The notes below the pieces were generated by a model. The model was not told the origin of the DNA and did no database searches. It saw nothing but the letters and a program-made list of their open reading frames with translations. 64,000 nucleotides of DNA from an uncultured Oscillibacter sp. (GTDB taxonomy: Bacteria > Bacillota > Clostridia > Oscillospirales > Oscillospiraceae). Position numbers and translations under genes: made by a program. The DNA is taken from positions 1 to 64,000 of the forward strand of contig CAJTMG010000010.1 of the NCBI GenBank assembly GCA_910577405.1, written 5' to 3'. Numbering within the stretch: position 1 is the stretch's first letter; each line of letters starts with the position of its first letter. This document shows positions 1-6,818 of this stretch, piece after piece.

Positions 1-183
1 GGCGTTCAGACCGGTGATCTGAGCACGCATCTTCTCGGAAATCGCCAGACCAGCGGCGTCGTCACCGGCACGGTTGATCTTGTAGCCGGAAGACAGCTTC
101 TCCAGGTTCTTCGCCAGAGCGGAAGTGTTGGTGTTGTAGTTGCGATAGGCGTTCATAGCCAGGATGTTATGCTGAATCCTCAT
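1..183 (-). CDS. hag: Flagellin, N-terminal part (runs off the window)
   Basis: The first 61 codons of a flagellin, read leftward and cut by the window edge. The translation opens MRIQHNILAMNAYRNY and continues through KLSSGYKINRAGDDAAGLAI, the conserved D0/D1 coiled-coil that polymerises into the flagellar filament after export by the flagellar type III apparatus. The ATG at 183-181 has a Shine-Dalgarno site (GAAAGGAAG) at 200-192, which fixes the start. No convincing sigma-28 promoter lies in the 147 bases up to csrA. The gene may therefore be transcribed with csrA, and possibly with the TnpB-like gene above it. The leader carries CsrA-type GGA motifs. The family call is near certain; which flagellin paralogue this is cannot be said. 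Confidence 0.97.
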   Translation of the reverse strand, partial: MRIQHNILAMNAYRNYNTNTSALAKNLEKLSSGYKINRAGDDAAGLAISEKMRAQITGLNA

Positions 184-190
184 TTTAAAA

Positions 191-246
191 TCTTCCTTTC
201 ATTAAAATGACTGCAATTGTTCGGCGCGCCAAAACGTCCTTGTCCT
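191..246 (-). promoter_or_regulatory. Candidate CsrA-binding sites in the flagellin leader
   Basis: On the minus strand the leader contains GGACAAGGACGT (245-234), which matches 10 of 12 positions of the CsrA consensus RUACARGGAUGU. It sits in a short CGTC/GACG hairpin. A second GGA lies in the flagellin Shine-Dalgarno site (200-192), about 43 bases downstream. In Bacillus subtilis, CsrA represses hag translation through two such sites, one over the ribosome site. The match and spacing are seen here; the regulation is inferred. Confidence 0.6.
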
Positions 247-330
247 GACGCTGTTGTGGTGTACCTTCCGGAATTCCGTTTGCGCATAACGGCATTCGTT
301 TTGGTACGGGACAATATTCCAACCAGCTCG

Positions 331-705
331 TCAGCCGTTTGAAACCTCGGTTACGGCCCCTTCATCCTTTGCCGCAGGCGGGAAAATATGGTTCAGCTGC
401 CGCCGCAGGGCCTGCACATTGCTGTCTTTGCCGTCCATTTCGCTGAGCAGTGTCCGCATGGCAGAGAGGGCCTGGGCTTTGCTCCGGTTCCAGAGAATTT
501 CCTTCTGATGCCAGCGGGGGCCGTCGAACACGCAGGCAGGCCGTTCCCCGCCGGTCCGCTCGAAAACCTCCCCCCGCAGGATGGAAATTTCTCTGGGCGC
601 GTTCACCATCAGTTTGCAGCGGTCCCCGGACACCCGGTCCAACTGAACCACCACGTTCTCGCCGATGGTCATATACTCGCCAGGGGTCAGATTCAGGCAA
701 AGCAT
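331..705 (-). CDS. csrA: Divergent CsrA with a C-terminal extension
   Basis: CsrA is a homodimeric RNA-binding repressor that recognises GGA motifs near ribosome sites. The start at 705 (MLCLNLTPGEYMTIGE) is chosen because GGAAAGGAGC lies just upstream; a longer reading to 837 has no such site. Residues 1-52 align with CsrA: IGENVVVQLD, NAPREIS, and Arg44 in ILRGEVFER. Position 6, usually Arg and an RNA contact, is Leu. About 70 extra residues follow, with a probable helix (QKEILWNRSKAQALSAMRTL), giving 124 residues against the usual 60-75. It lies between the TnpB-like gene and flagellin, all leftward. Several GGA triplets around its own ribosome site suggest autoregulation. FliW, the usual CsrA antagonist, is not in view. 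The family is clear; RNA-binding strength is uncertain because of the Leu6 change. Confidence 0.85.
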   Translation of the reverse strand: MLCLNLTPGEYMTIGENVVVQLDRVSGDRCKLMVNAPREISILRGEVFERTGGERPACVFDGPRWHQKEILWNRSKAQALSAMRTLLSEMDGKDSNVQALRRQLNHIFPPAAKDEGAVTEVSNG

Positions 706-847
706 TGCTTTCAGCTCCTTTCCAGATTCCGCGGTACGGCTGTCCTTCCGCCCGCGACGCCGTTGTTTTTCATCGCCAAAATATTTTGAACGCCCTTCCA
801 GGCTTCGAACGTGCGCACACGCCCTCTCGTTTCCCAACTTGCCTGTT

Positions 848-1010
848 TGAAAAACGCTGATTGAAACGGAACATTTTTCAATTTCGCTTCAATCAACGCT
901 TTTCAGTCAAGCCATGGGCCTTCACCGGCGTCCCGACCGGCACAGCGGAAATATCACACAGTCCCGCGCTGTGATTTGAAGTATTCTGACAGACCTTCGG
1001 CCTTGATGTT
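848..1010 (-). ncRNA. Candidate guide-RNA scaffold 3' of the TnpB-like gene
   Basis: TnpB and TldR proteins use an RNA that overlaps the 3' end of their gene and continues downstream, with the guide at its 3' end. Just after the stop codon the minus strand reads GTCGGGACGCC, then GGCCCATGGCTTGAC, which resembles right-end RNA sequence of IS605-type elements as I remember it. An 18-bp helix follows, with arms 905-888 and 865-848 and a 22-nt loop. Its two non-Watson-Crick pairs are both G-U in the minus-strand RNA but would be C-A clashes in the opposite RNA, so the structure fits leftward transcription. Where the guide starts cannot be fixed; candidates lie between 847 and about 760. Boundaries are approximate. 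Confidence 0.5.
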
Positions 1011-2141
1011 TACGGCAGCGTTGACCTCCCGTTCAAGGACCGTATTGCAGTGAAGACAGGTCCAGGTCAGCCGTTTCAGGGGAATTTCTTCCGGCATCAC
1101 CGCCCCGCAATGGGAACAGGTCCGCGTGGAGGGAAAACCCCGTTCTATTGCAAGAAGCCGCTTTCCCTGCCGAGCCAGCTTGTAGCGAAGACATTCCCGA
1201 AACATCCCGAAACCGGAATCAAACACATTGCCCTTGTCTGTGAGCCTGTTGAGTTCGTTCAGATCATCCGCCCGCACACACACGGCGTCCCAGTCGTTGG
1301 CTATCCGGCTGGATTCCTTGTGAATGTAGTCGCGGCGCTGATTGGCAATGTGCTCATGAAGAAGCCGGTATTTCTGGACGGTTTCCTGATAGTTTCTGGA
1401 CCCCGGCTGCATCCGTACAAGCCGCTGCTGAAGTCCGGCCAGCTTCTCCTGGGACTGCCTCAGCCAACGGGGAGGGTCCGCCATACTTCCGCTGCTGTCA
1501 ACGTAAAAATGCCGCATGGAGTATTTGAGACCCACGGTGGTTTTTTCTGATGGGATTACTGGAATACGTTCTTTTTCTGTGTATTCGTAGAGAATGGAGC
1601 AGAAATATTTCCCCGTCCGGGTCTTTTCCACGGTGATTCGTTTCAGCTTCCACCAAGCCTGGGGACGGCGGGAAAATTTTGCTCTGACAATCCCGGCCTT
1701 GGTCATGCGGACGCCGTCTTTTGTGGCGTAGATGGTATCGCCGGAGGCAAATACATGATTGCAGGCCGTGAAGGAATCCCGGTCGTCCTTTTTGCGCTTG
1801 AATCTGGGATGCCCGAAATGCTCCGGGTCCTTGAAAAATACCCGAAACGCCTGCGTCAGCTTATTGTGCTCCTGGATAAGCGCCTGATTGTCGACCTCTT
1901 TCAGAAACGGCGCGCCAGTCTTGTATTTCGCAGGGGTAGGGATGAAGAACGCGCCTGTTTCGATGTAAAACCGCTCCTGATCCGCCAGCATCTGATTCCA
2001 GACGTACCGGCAGCAGCCAAAGGTCTTTTCAAACAGCTCCGCCTGTTCCGGTGAAGGATAGAGCCGGACCTTGAGAGTGGTGAAGCGGATATTCTGTTTG
2101 ATATCGGCGTCAGTTTTTACTCCTCCCGGCAATGTCCTCAC
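954..2141 (-). CDS. tldR: Nuclease-dead TnpB-like protein (TldR-type RNA-guided repressor)
   Basis: An IS200/IS605 OrfB (TnpB) relative of 395 residues: N-terminal TLKVRLYPSPEQ, a RuvC-like half, and a zinc ribbon (C342, C345, C362, C365). Every catalytic acid of the RuvC triad is altered. RuvC-I is VGLKYSMRHFYVDS, with Lys206 where active relatives have Asp. RuvC-II reads VCVRADDLN, where VCVEDLN is expected. RuvC-III reads LEREVNAA instead of HDRDxNAA (Glu372 for Asp). The rest of the fold is intact, with no frameshift or stop, so the protein looks retained rather than decayed. TldR proteins are known TnpB descendants that bind DNA with a guide RNA and repress promoters, some next to flagellin genes. 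No TnpA or transposon ends are visible. The start is GTG 2141 or TTG 2132, both near AAAGAGGTGAGG. The TnpB family is certain; loss of cleavage is very likely; the repressor role is inferred. Confidence 0.88.
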   Translation of the reverse strand: MRTLPGGVKTDADIKQNIRFTTLKVRLYPSPEQAELFEKTFGCCRYVWNQMLADQERFYIETGAFFIPTPAKYKTGAPFLKEVDNQALIQEHNKLTQAFRVFFKDPEHFGHPRFKRKKDDRDSFTACNHVFASGDTIYATKDGVRMTKAGIVRAKFSRRPQAWWKLKRITVEKTRTGKYFCSILYEYTEKERIPVIPSEKTTVGLKYSMRHFYVDSSGSMADPPRWLRQSQEKLAGLQQRLVRMQPGSRNYQETVQKYRLLHEHIANQRRDYIHKESSRIANDWDAVCVRADDLNELNRLTDKGNVFDSGFGMFRECLRYKLARQGKRLLAIERGFPSTRTCSHCGAVMPEEIPLKRLTWTCLHCNTVLEREVNAAVNIKAEGLSEYFKSQRGTV

Positions 2142-2166
2142 CTCTTTTTGCCGCAGGGCTTTCCGG

Positions 2167-2198
2167 GCTGTTACAAGTTGTATACTTCCTGTAACAGC
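2167..2198. repeat. Left inverted repeat of the invertible promoter segment
   Basis: A 32-bp sequence that begins GCTGTTACA, ends TGTAACAGC and has a central TATA. It is 29/32 identical to the reverse complement of 2282-2313. Each copy is itself an imperfect palindrome, two 14-bp arms around 4 bp, which is the layout of a tyrosine- or serine-recombinase crossover site. It lies 26 bp upstream of the tldR start. Confidence 0.85.
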
Positions 2199-2281
2199 AA
2201 ATGGGAATTGAAAATTTTTTCATTTACCCCTTAATTTTGCCGTTTACACGCCGATATAGTTAGTGAATGGGGCAAGGAAAT
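2199..2281. other. Candidate invertible segment (phase switch)
   Basis: Eighty-three bp enclosed by the two 32-bp inverted repeats, holding one strong sigma-28 promoter and no gene. Recombination between the repeats would reverse the promoter. In the orientation shown it fires rightward into a terminator at 2331-2371. Reversed, its start site would fall near 2216 on the minus strand and transcribe tldR, csrA and possibly flagellin. Invertible promoters of this design control flagella in Salmonella and Clostridioides. No recombinase gene is in the window. Confidence 0.75.
2231..2257 (+). promoter_or_regulatory. Sigma-28 (SigD/FliA) flagellar promoter
   Basis: TTAA at 2231-2234 and GCCGATAT at 2250-2257 are separated by exactly 15 bp. 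The Firmicute SigD consensus is TAAA-N15-GCCGATAT, so only one of 12 defined positions differs. Transcription would start near 2264, heading right, and meet the terminator about 105 nt later. It is the only good flagellar promoter seen in the window and sits inside the invertible segment. Confidence 0.8.
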
Positions 2282-2313
2282 GCTGTTACAGGAAGTATAC
2301 TTTTTGTAACAGC
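2282..2313. repeat. Right inverted repeat of the invertible promoter segment
   Basis: The 32-bp partner of 2167-2198 in opposite orientation, with three differences all on one side of the TATA core. It opens GCTGTTACAGGAAG and closes TGTAACAGC. Confidence 0.85.
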
Positions 2314-2330
2314 TTTTGGCATAAAAAAAT

Positions 2331-2371
2331 AACGGATATCTCTGCTTTTTTGCAAAGATGTCCGTTTTTTT
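2331..2371. terminator. Bidirectional intrinsic terminator
   Basis: A 15-bp stem with one mismatch, AACGGATATCTCTGC paired with GCAAAGATGTCCGTT around six T. It has seven T after it and a run of A before it, so it can stop transcription from either side. It ends the rightward transcript from the sigma-28 promoter in the present orientation and insulates the switch from glnN. Confidence 0.85.
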
Positions 2372-2429
2372 ATTGAATTTGTGCGGTGATTTTTTCTGTT
2401 TTTCTGCCAGAGCCGATTTTTAATAAAAA

Positions 2430-2457
2430 CCCCCTAACGATAAAAACCGTCAGGGGG
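2430..2457 (-). terminator. Terminator hairpin downstream of glnN
   Basis: CCCCCTAACG pairs with CGTCAGGGGG around a short A-rich loop. On the minus strand a T-rich stretch follows (GTTTTTATT). It is the distal of two hairpins after glnN. Confidence 0.75.
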
Positions 2458-2523
2458 CTTGCTTTTCGATTGCCGTTAATGGCAGATAAACTCATTTCCA
2501 ACGCCGGACGCGCTTATGATAGT

Positions 2524-2557
2524 GAAAAGGCGTACCGGTTGTACAGCACGCCTTTTC
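2524..2557 (-). terminator. glnN: Hairpin directly after glnN
   Basis: A perfect 10-bp stem (GAAAAGGCGT with ACGCCTTTTC) around a 14-nt loop, 41 bases past the glnN stop. The stem itself supplies the T-rich tail on the minus strand. It works in tandem with 2430-2457. Confidence 0.6.
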
Positions 2558-2597
2558 GTTCAGGGAGAATTCTTCTGTTGTGGGTCTATTCCGTTGG

Positions 2598-4685
2598 TCA
2601 GACGGAGAACAACAGCTGGGAGTACACAGGGAAAGGCCAGCTTTCAGACGCGGTAATGCTTTCCAACTGGTCGGCGGCAGCGCGGGCCTTCTCCATAGCG
2701 GGCACAATCACGTCGTGACTGTAGCGCATAGCTTCCTCGGGGCACGCGGGCCGGGCGCTCAGGTCCTTGTCAAGGGCGGCACAGGCTTCCATCAGCTCAT
2801 CTGTCACACAGGAAAGCTCCTTTGCGGTGGCCGTCTCGTAGCCGCAGGACACGCCCAAGGCTTTCTTATCCGCGGCGCGGCGGCAAAGTTCAGCAGCGTA
2901 GGAGGACACGGCAGGGAGGATATCATGCTGAATCATATCAATCATGGTCTTTGCCTCAATAGACAGGACGTTGACATAGTTTTCAACATGGATTTCGTAA
3001 CGGGCCTGGATTTCCTCCTTGGTGTAGATGCCGTGCTTGACGAAAAGATCCACGTTTTTGGGGTCGATGTACGCGGGCAGGGCGTCGGCGGTGGACTTGA
3101 GGTTGCTGAGGCCCCGTTTTGCAGCTTCTTCAAGCCATGCGTCATCGTAGCCGTTGCCGTTGAAGATAATGCGCTGATGCTCGGTGAAGACCCGGCGGAT
3201 CAGCTGATGGAGGTCGCTCTGGAAATCGGCGGACTTCTCCAGCTCGTCAGCAAACTGCTTCAATTCCTCGGCCATAATGGTATTCAGGGCGATATTGGGG
3301 CCGGAGATGGACATGGACGAACCGGGCATACGGAACTCGAACTTGTTGCCGGTAAAGGCCATGGGGGAAGTCCGGTTGCGGTCGGTGTTGTCCTGGGGGA
3401 TGGAGGGCAGAACGTCCACGCCGATTTCCAGATTCCGTTTCCCGGCGTCCTTGAACTCGGTGTCCTGAATGATGGACTGTACCACGGCGTTCAGGTCGTC
3501 CCCAAGGAAAATGGAGATCACGGCAGGGGGAGCCTCCTGTGCGCCAAGACGGTGGTCATTGCCCGCAGTGGCCACGGTGGAGCGGAGGAACTCCTGATAC
3601 TCGTCCACACCCTTGACAAAGGCCGCCAGGAAGAGCAGAAAACGGGCGTTCTGGCTGGGAGTGGAGCCGGGCCGGAAGAGATTACGCCCTGTATCCGTGC
3701 CCAAGGACCAGTTATCGTGCTTGCCGGAGCCGTTGACGCCTGCGAAGGGCTTCTCGTGGAGCAGGCATACCAGGCCGTGACGGTCGGCGACTTTCTTCAT
3801 GACCTCCATGGCAAGCTGGTTGTGGTCGCAGGCGGTATTTGCGTCGGAATAAATGGGGGCCATTTCGTGCTGGGAGGGTGCGACTTCGTTATGCTTGGTC
3901 TTGGAGAGCACTCCCAGGGCCCAGAGGGTTTCATCCAGGTCCTTCATGTATGCCGCGACCCGGGGACGGATGGCGCCAAAGTAATGGTCCTCCAGCTCCT
4001 GTCCTCTGGGAGGCTTCGCGCCAAAGAGGGTACGGCCAGTCATACGGAGGTCCTTCCGTTTATTGTAAAGCTCTTTGTCAATCAGGAAATACTCCTGTTC
4101 CGGACCCACCTGGGCAGTGACGCGGCGGGTCTGGGTATCGCCGAAGAGCCGCAGGAGCCGGATGGCCTGCCGGGAAACCTCGTCCATGGACCGGAGCAGA
4201 GGGGTTTTCTTATCCAGGGCATGACCGGAGTAGGAGCAGAAAATCGTGGGAATGCAGAGGGAGCCTTCCTTGATAAAGGCAAAGGAGGTAGGGTCCCAGG
4301 CGGTGTAGCCACGGGCCTCGAAGGTCGCCCGGAGTCCGCCGGAGGGGAAGGAAGACGCGTCAGGCTCGCCCCGGACCAGCTCCTTGCCGGAGAATTCCAT
4401 GATAATCCTGCCGCCGGCCACAGGGGTGATGAAGCTGTCATGCTTTTCCGCAGTCACGCCGGTCATGGGCTGGAACCAGTGGGTAAAGTGGGTAGCGCCC
4501 TTGGCAACCGCCCACTGTTTCATAGCCTCCGCAATCTCGTTGGCGGTGGAGATGTCCAGGCTGGTGCCCTCGGTAACGCACTTCTTCCAGGCCCCGTAGG
4601 ACGCGGAAGAGAGGCATTCCTTCATGGTTTCCTCGTTGAAGACCTGGCTTCCGAACAGCTCAGGCAGGTGCAGAATTTCGCTCAT
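2598..4685 (-). CDS. glnN: Type III glutamine synthetase
   Basis: Makes glutamine from glutamate, ammonia and ATP in the cytoplasm. At 695 residues it has the length of the GSIII class rather than the roughly 450 of GlnA type I. Diagnostic stretches are QVGPEQEYFLIDKELY (metal-ligand glutamates), KHNEVAPSQHEMAP, EKPFAGVNGSGKHDNWS (glutamate and ATP site) and the extra C-terminal helical part. AGGAGG lies 8 bases upstream of the ATG at 4685. It follows asnB after about 80 bases on the same strand, and no terminator is visible between them. Both may therefore share the T-box-controlled transcript, pairing glutamine supply with asparagine synthesis. Confidence 0.96.
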   Translation of the reverse strand: MSEILHLPELFGSQVFNEETMKECLSSASYGAWKKCVTEGTSLDISTANEIAEAMKQWAVAKGATHFTHWFQPMTGVTAEKHDSFITPVAGGRIIMEFSGKELVRGEPDASSFPSGGLRATFEARGYTAWDPTSFAFIKEGSLCIPTIFCSYSGHALDKKTPLLRSMDEVSRQAIRLLRLFGDTQTRRVTAQVGPEQEYFLIDKELYNKRKDLRMTGRTLFGAKPPRGQELEDHYFGAIRPRVAAYMKDLDETLWALGVLSKTKHNEVAPSQHEMAPIYSDANTACDHNQLAMEVMKKVADRHGLVCLLHEKPFAGVNGSGKHDNWSLGTDTGRNLFRPGSTPSQNARFLLFLAAFVKGVDEYQEFLRSTVATAGNDHRLGAQEAPPAVISIFLGDDLNAVVQSIIQDTEFKDAGKRNLEIGVDVLPSIPQDNTDRNRTSPMAFTGNKFEFRMPGSSMSISGPNIALNTIMAEELKQFADELEKSADFQSDLHQLIRRVFTEHQRIIFNGNGYDDAWLEEAAKRGLSNLKSTADALPAYIDPKNVDLFVKHGIYTKEEIQARYEIHVENYVNVLSIEAKTMIDMIQHDILPAVSSYAAELCRRAADKKALGVSCGYETATAKELSCVTDELMEACAALDKDLSARPACPEEAMRYSHDVIVPAMEKARAAADQLESITASESWPFPVYSQLLFSV

Positions 4686-4765
4686 AATGATTTCCTCCTA
4701 TATGTATCCAGAAACTTGGATGATTTGCAAAGACAAACAGGGACAAAACGATCTTTTATCTGAAC

Positions 4766-6349
4766 TCAGCTTCCGCTTTCACCGTAGTTGGCAAGGACGC
4801 GGGCGGAGGGGTCGTTGACGTTGCAGCCTTCCCAAGATTTGTTGGGCATCCAGAAATCCCGAATCATTTCCGCCTGTCCGGGGTAATATTTCTCGAAAAT
4901 CTCCCGGTAGAGCAGGCTTTCCTTGGTGAAGGGCGTGCCGTAGGGATATTGCTGGCGGCGTGCCTCGAATTCGGCGTCGGTGTATGTTTCCTCGGCGTAT
5001 TCCTTCAAATCGTCCACCATAGAATGTCCTACCGCGTCAGAAAAGGCCGCTTTCTGTCTCCAGAGGATTTCGTCGGGAAGAAGATGGTCGTTCTCGAAGG
5101 CATGACGAAGCAGGTACTTGCCCATTTGATAGGTGTTGATTTTTTTCGCGGGGTCAATGGACATGACGTATCTCACGAAATCCAGATCGCCGAAGGGCAC
5201 CCGGGCCTCCAGGGAGTTGACGGAAATGCAGCGGTCGGCCCGGAGGACGTCGTACATATAAAGCTCGTCGACCCGCTTTTTGGACTCCTGCTGGAAGGCT
5301 TCCGGGGACGGCGCGAAATCGGTGTACTTGTAGCCGAACAGCTCGTCGGAGATCTCGCCGGTCAGCAGCACGCGAATGTCCGTCCGCTCATGGATGGCTT
5401 TGCAGCAAAGGTACATCCCCATGCTGGCCCGGATGGTGGTGATGTCCCAGGTCCCCAGCATGGCAATCACGTCTTCCAGGGATTCCAGGACCTGCTCCCT
5501 TGTCATAAAGACCTCCGTATGATCCGCGCCGATGTAGTCCGCCACCTGCCGGGCATATTTCAGGTCGATGGCGTCCTTGTCCATGCCAATTGCAAAGGTC
5601 CGTATCTTCTTCCCCAGGACGATGGCGCTGATGGCACAGACCAGGCTGGAATCCAGTCCTCCGGAGAGCAGGAATCCTAAAGGAGCGTCGGCGTCAAGGC
5701 GTTTGTCCACCCCGGCGATCAGCTTGTTGCGGATGTTCCGGCAGACGGTTTCCAGGTCGTCAGCGGTATAGGCATCCACGGTGGTCAGGTTGGCGTAACG
5801 GACAAATTTCCCGTCCGCGTAATAGCATCCCGGCGGGAAGGGATGGACGGTTTTGCACAGTCCCACAAGGTTTTTCGCTTCACTGGCAAAGATGATGCCG
5901 CCGTCGGGTCCATAGCCGTAGAACAGGGGTCGGATGCCGATGGGGTCCCGGGCGGCTATGAGGGAATCGGTTTTTGCGTCATAGATAATAAGGGCGAATT
6001 CCGCGTCCAGCCGTGAGAACATCTCCAGGCCGTACTCCCGGAAGAGGGGCAGCAGAATTTCGCAGTCGCTTCCGCTTTTGAAGGCATAGCCCTGTTCCTC
6101 CAGCTTTCGTTTCAGCGGCCGGAAGCCGTAAATTTCGCCGTTGCAGACCAACCAGCTCCCGTCCAGTTCAAAAGGCTGCATACCGGCTTCGGTGAGGCCC
6201 ATGATGGCCAGACGGTGGAAGCAGAGCCAGCCGGACGGGGTCTCGATCACCCGGGACATATCCGGTCCTCTTGTGGCCGTCCGGTCAAAGCAAGGCTGAA
6301 AGTCCTCCTGTTTCAAGGTCTTCGTAGAAAATCCCATGATTGCACACAT
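4766..6349 (-). CDS. asnB: Asparagine synthase (glutamine-hydrolysing)
   Basis: Converts aspartate to asparagine with ATP, taking ammonia from glutamine. Starting at 6349 gives MCAIMGFSTK, which exposes Cys2, the glutaminase nucleophile after Met removal. GGAGGTG upstream supports this start over the longer reading to 6418. The N-terminal Ntn amidotransferase domain (residues 1 to about 190, with GEIYGF) is followed by the synthetase domain with its PP-loop (FLLSGGLDSSLV, about residue 230). Length is 527 residues, typical for AsnB. It is preceded by a T-box with an AAC specifier and followed by glnN. Confidence 0.97.
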   Translation of the reverse strand: MCAIMGFSTKTLKQEDFQPCFDRTATRGPDMSRVIETPSGWLCFHRLAIMGLTEAGMQPFELDGSWLVCNGEIYGFRPLKRKLEEQGYAFKSGSDCEILLPLFREYGLEMFSRLDAEFALIIYDAKTDSLIAARDPIGIRPLFYGYGPDGGIIFASEAKNLVGLCKTVHPFPPGCYYADGKFVRYANLTTVDAYTADDLETVCRNIRNKLIAGVDKRLDADAPLGFLLSGGLDSSLVCAISAIVLGKKIRTFAIGMDKDAIDLKYARQVADYIGADHTEVFMTREQVLESLEDVIAMLGTWDITTIRASMGMYLCCKAIHERTDIRVLLTGEISDELFGYKYTDFAPSPEAFQQESKKRVDELYMYDVLRADRCISVNSLEARVPFGDLDFVRYVMSIDPAKKINTYQMGKYLLRHAFENDHLLPDEILWRQKAAFSDAVGHSMVDDLKEYAEETYTDAEFEARRQQYPYGTPFTKESLLYREIFEKYYPGQAEMIRDFWMPNKSWEGCNVNDPSARVLANYGESGS

Positions 6350-6397
6350 AAAAAGCACCTCCGGAAAGTTTCCCTCAGCGTCCGCCAAGGGTACAAC

Positions 6398-6690
6398 AAA
6401 AACGCAGCTATATCCCATATTTAGGACGAATAGCTGCGATCCGCGGTGCCACCTAATTTACCTTCCCCGCAACGGAGAACGGTCACCTTCAAGGCTCCAA
6501 CAAGCCCGTGTGATGTAACGATCACAACTCGTCGCACTTACTGACGGCTAACCCGCGTTCAGATTGCAGCTACGGAGTGTTCTTTCCCGCGGATTCTTTG
6601 TGCGGGGTTTGCACTGTCCCCCGCTCACTGTAACGGAACGTCCGCGGTACTTTTCTCCATCAGCGCCTTTGCCGATGTTTGATTTGTTGT
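6398..6690 (-). promoter_or_regulatory. T-box riboswitch (asparagine) controlling asnB
   Basis: The T-box core AGGTGGCACCGCGG lies at 6454-6441 on the minus strand. A terminator hairpin follows (6438-6403, CGCAGCTA pairing with TAGCTGCG) with five T. Upstream, stem I can be drawn with CCGCGGA/TCCGCGG. Its internal loop holds the AGTA motif on one side and GAAAGAACA on the other, giving AAC (Asn) at 6581-6579 as specifier. Uncharged tRNA-Asn should therefore relieve termination and raise asnB expression. The T-box is certain; the specifier is read by hand but agrees with the gene. Confidence 0.93.
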
Positions 6691-6694
6691 TTGC

Positions 6695-6724
6695 AGTGTA
6701 TCACCTCCGGCGGACATTTGTCAA
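6695..6724 (-). promoter_or_regulatory. Sigma-A promoter of the asnB T-box transcript
   Basis: TTGACA at 6724-6719 and TACACT at 6700-6695 with an 18-bp spacer on the minus strand. The start site would be near 6688, just ahead of T-box stem I. Confidence 0.7.
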
Positions 6725-6742
6725 CGGCAAAACGCACAAAAT

Positions 6743-6818
6743 CCGCCCCGCGTCCCCCATAAATTTTCACAGCTCCTCCATTTAGGGCTGTCATTTTTAT
6801 GGGAACCTTGCGGGGCGG
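6743..6818. repeat. 76-bp imperfect inverted repeat; rest of the spacer is empty
   Basis: The outer arms CCGCCCCGC and GCGGGGCGG are perfect complements. Inside them CCCATAAA and CACAGC pair with TTTATGGG and GCTGTC-type segments. It stands between the asnB promoter and the sigma-factor gene. There is no clean T-run on either side, so it is not a standard terminator; a small non-coding element or a structured 3' end is possible. From 6819 to 7049 the DNA is AT-richer and I see no gene. Confidence 0.5.

Noticed and set aside
270..315. Possible sigma-28 promoter directly before flagellin (GCCGTTAT)
   Set aside because: Fifteen bases upstream there is GTCC, not TAAA; the word is part of a CCGTT/AACGG hairpin instead.
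331..837. Longer csrA reading with 44 extra N-terminal residues
   Set aside because: The extra part is Arg-rich without family similarity and has no ribosome site, whereas ATG 705 has GGAAAGGAGC and begins exactly where CsrA does.
848..2141. Intact IS605-type transposon
   Set aside because: No TnpA gene and no recognisable left end; the nuclease site is ruined; the paired repeats upstream enclose a promoter, not the gene.
2580..4763. 727-codon frame on the plus strand over glnN
   Set aside because: It is the antisense shadow of a certain glutamine synthetase; no ribosome site and no family.
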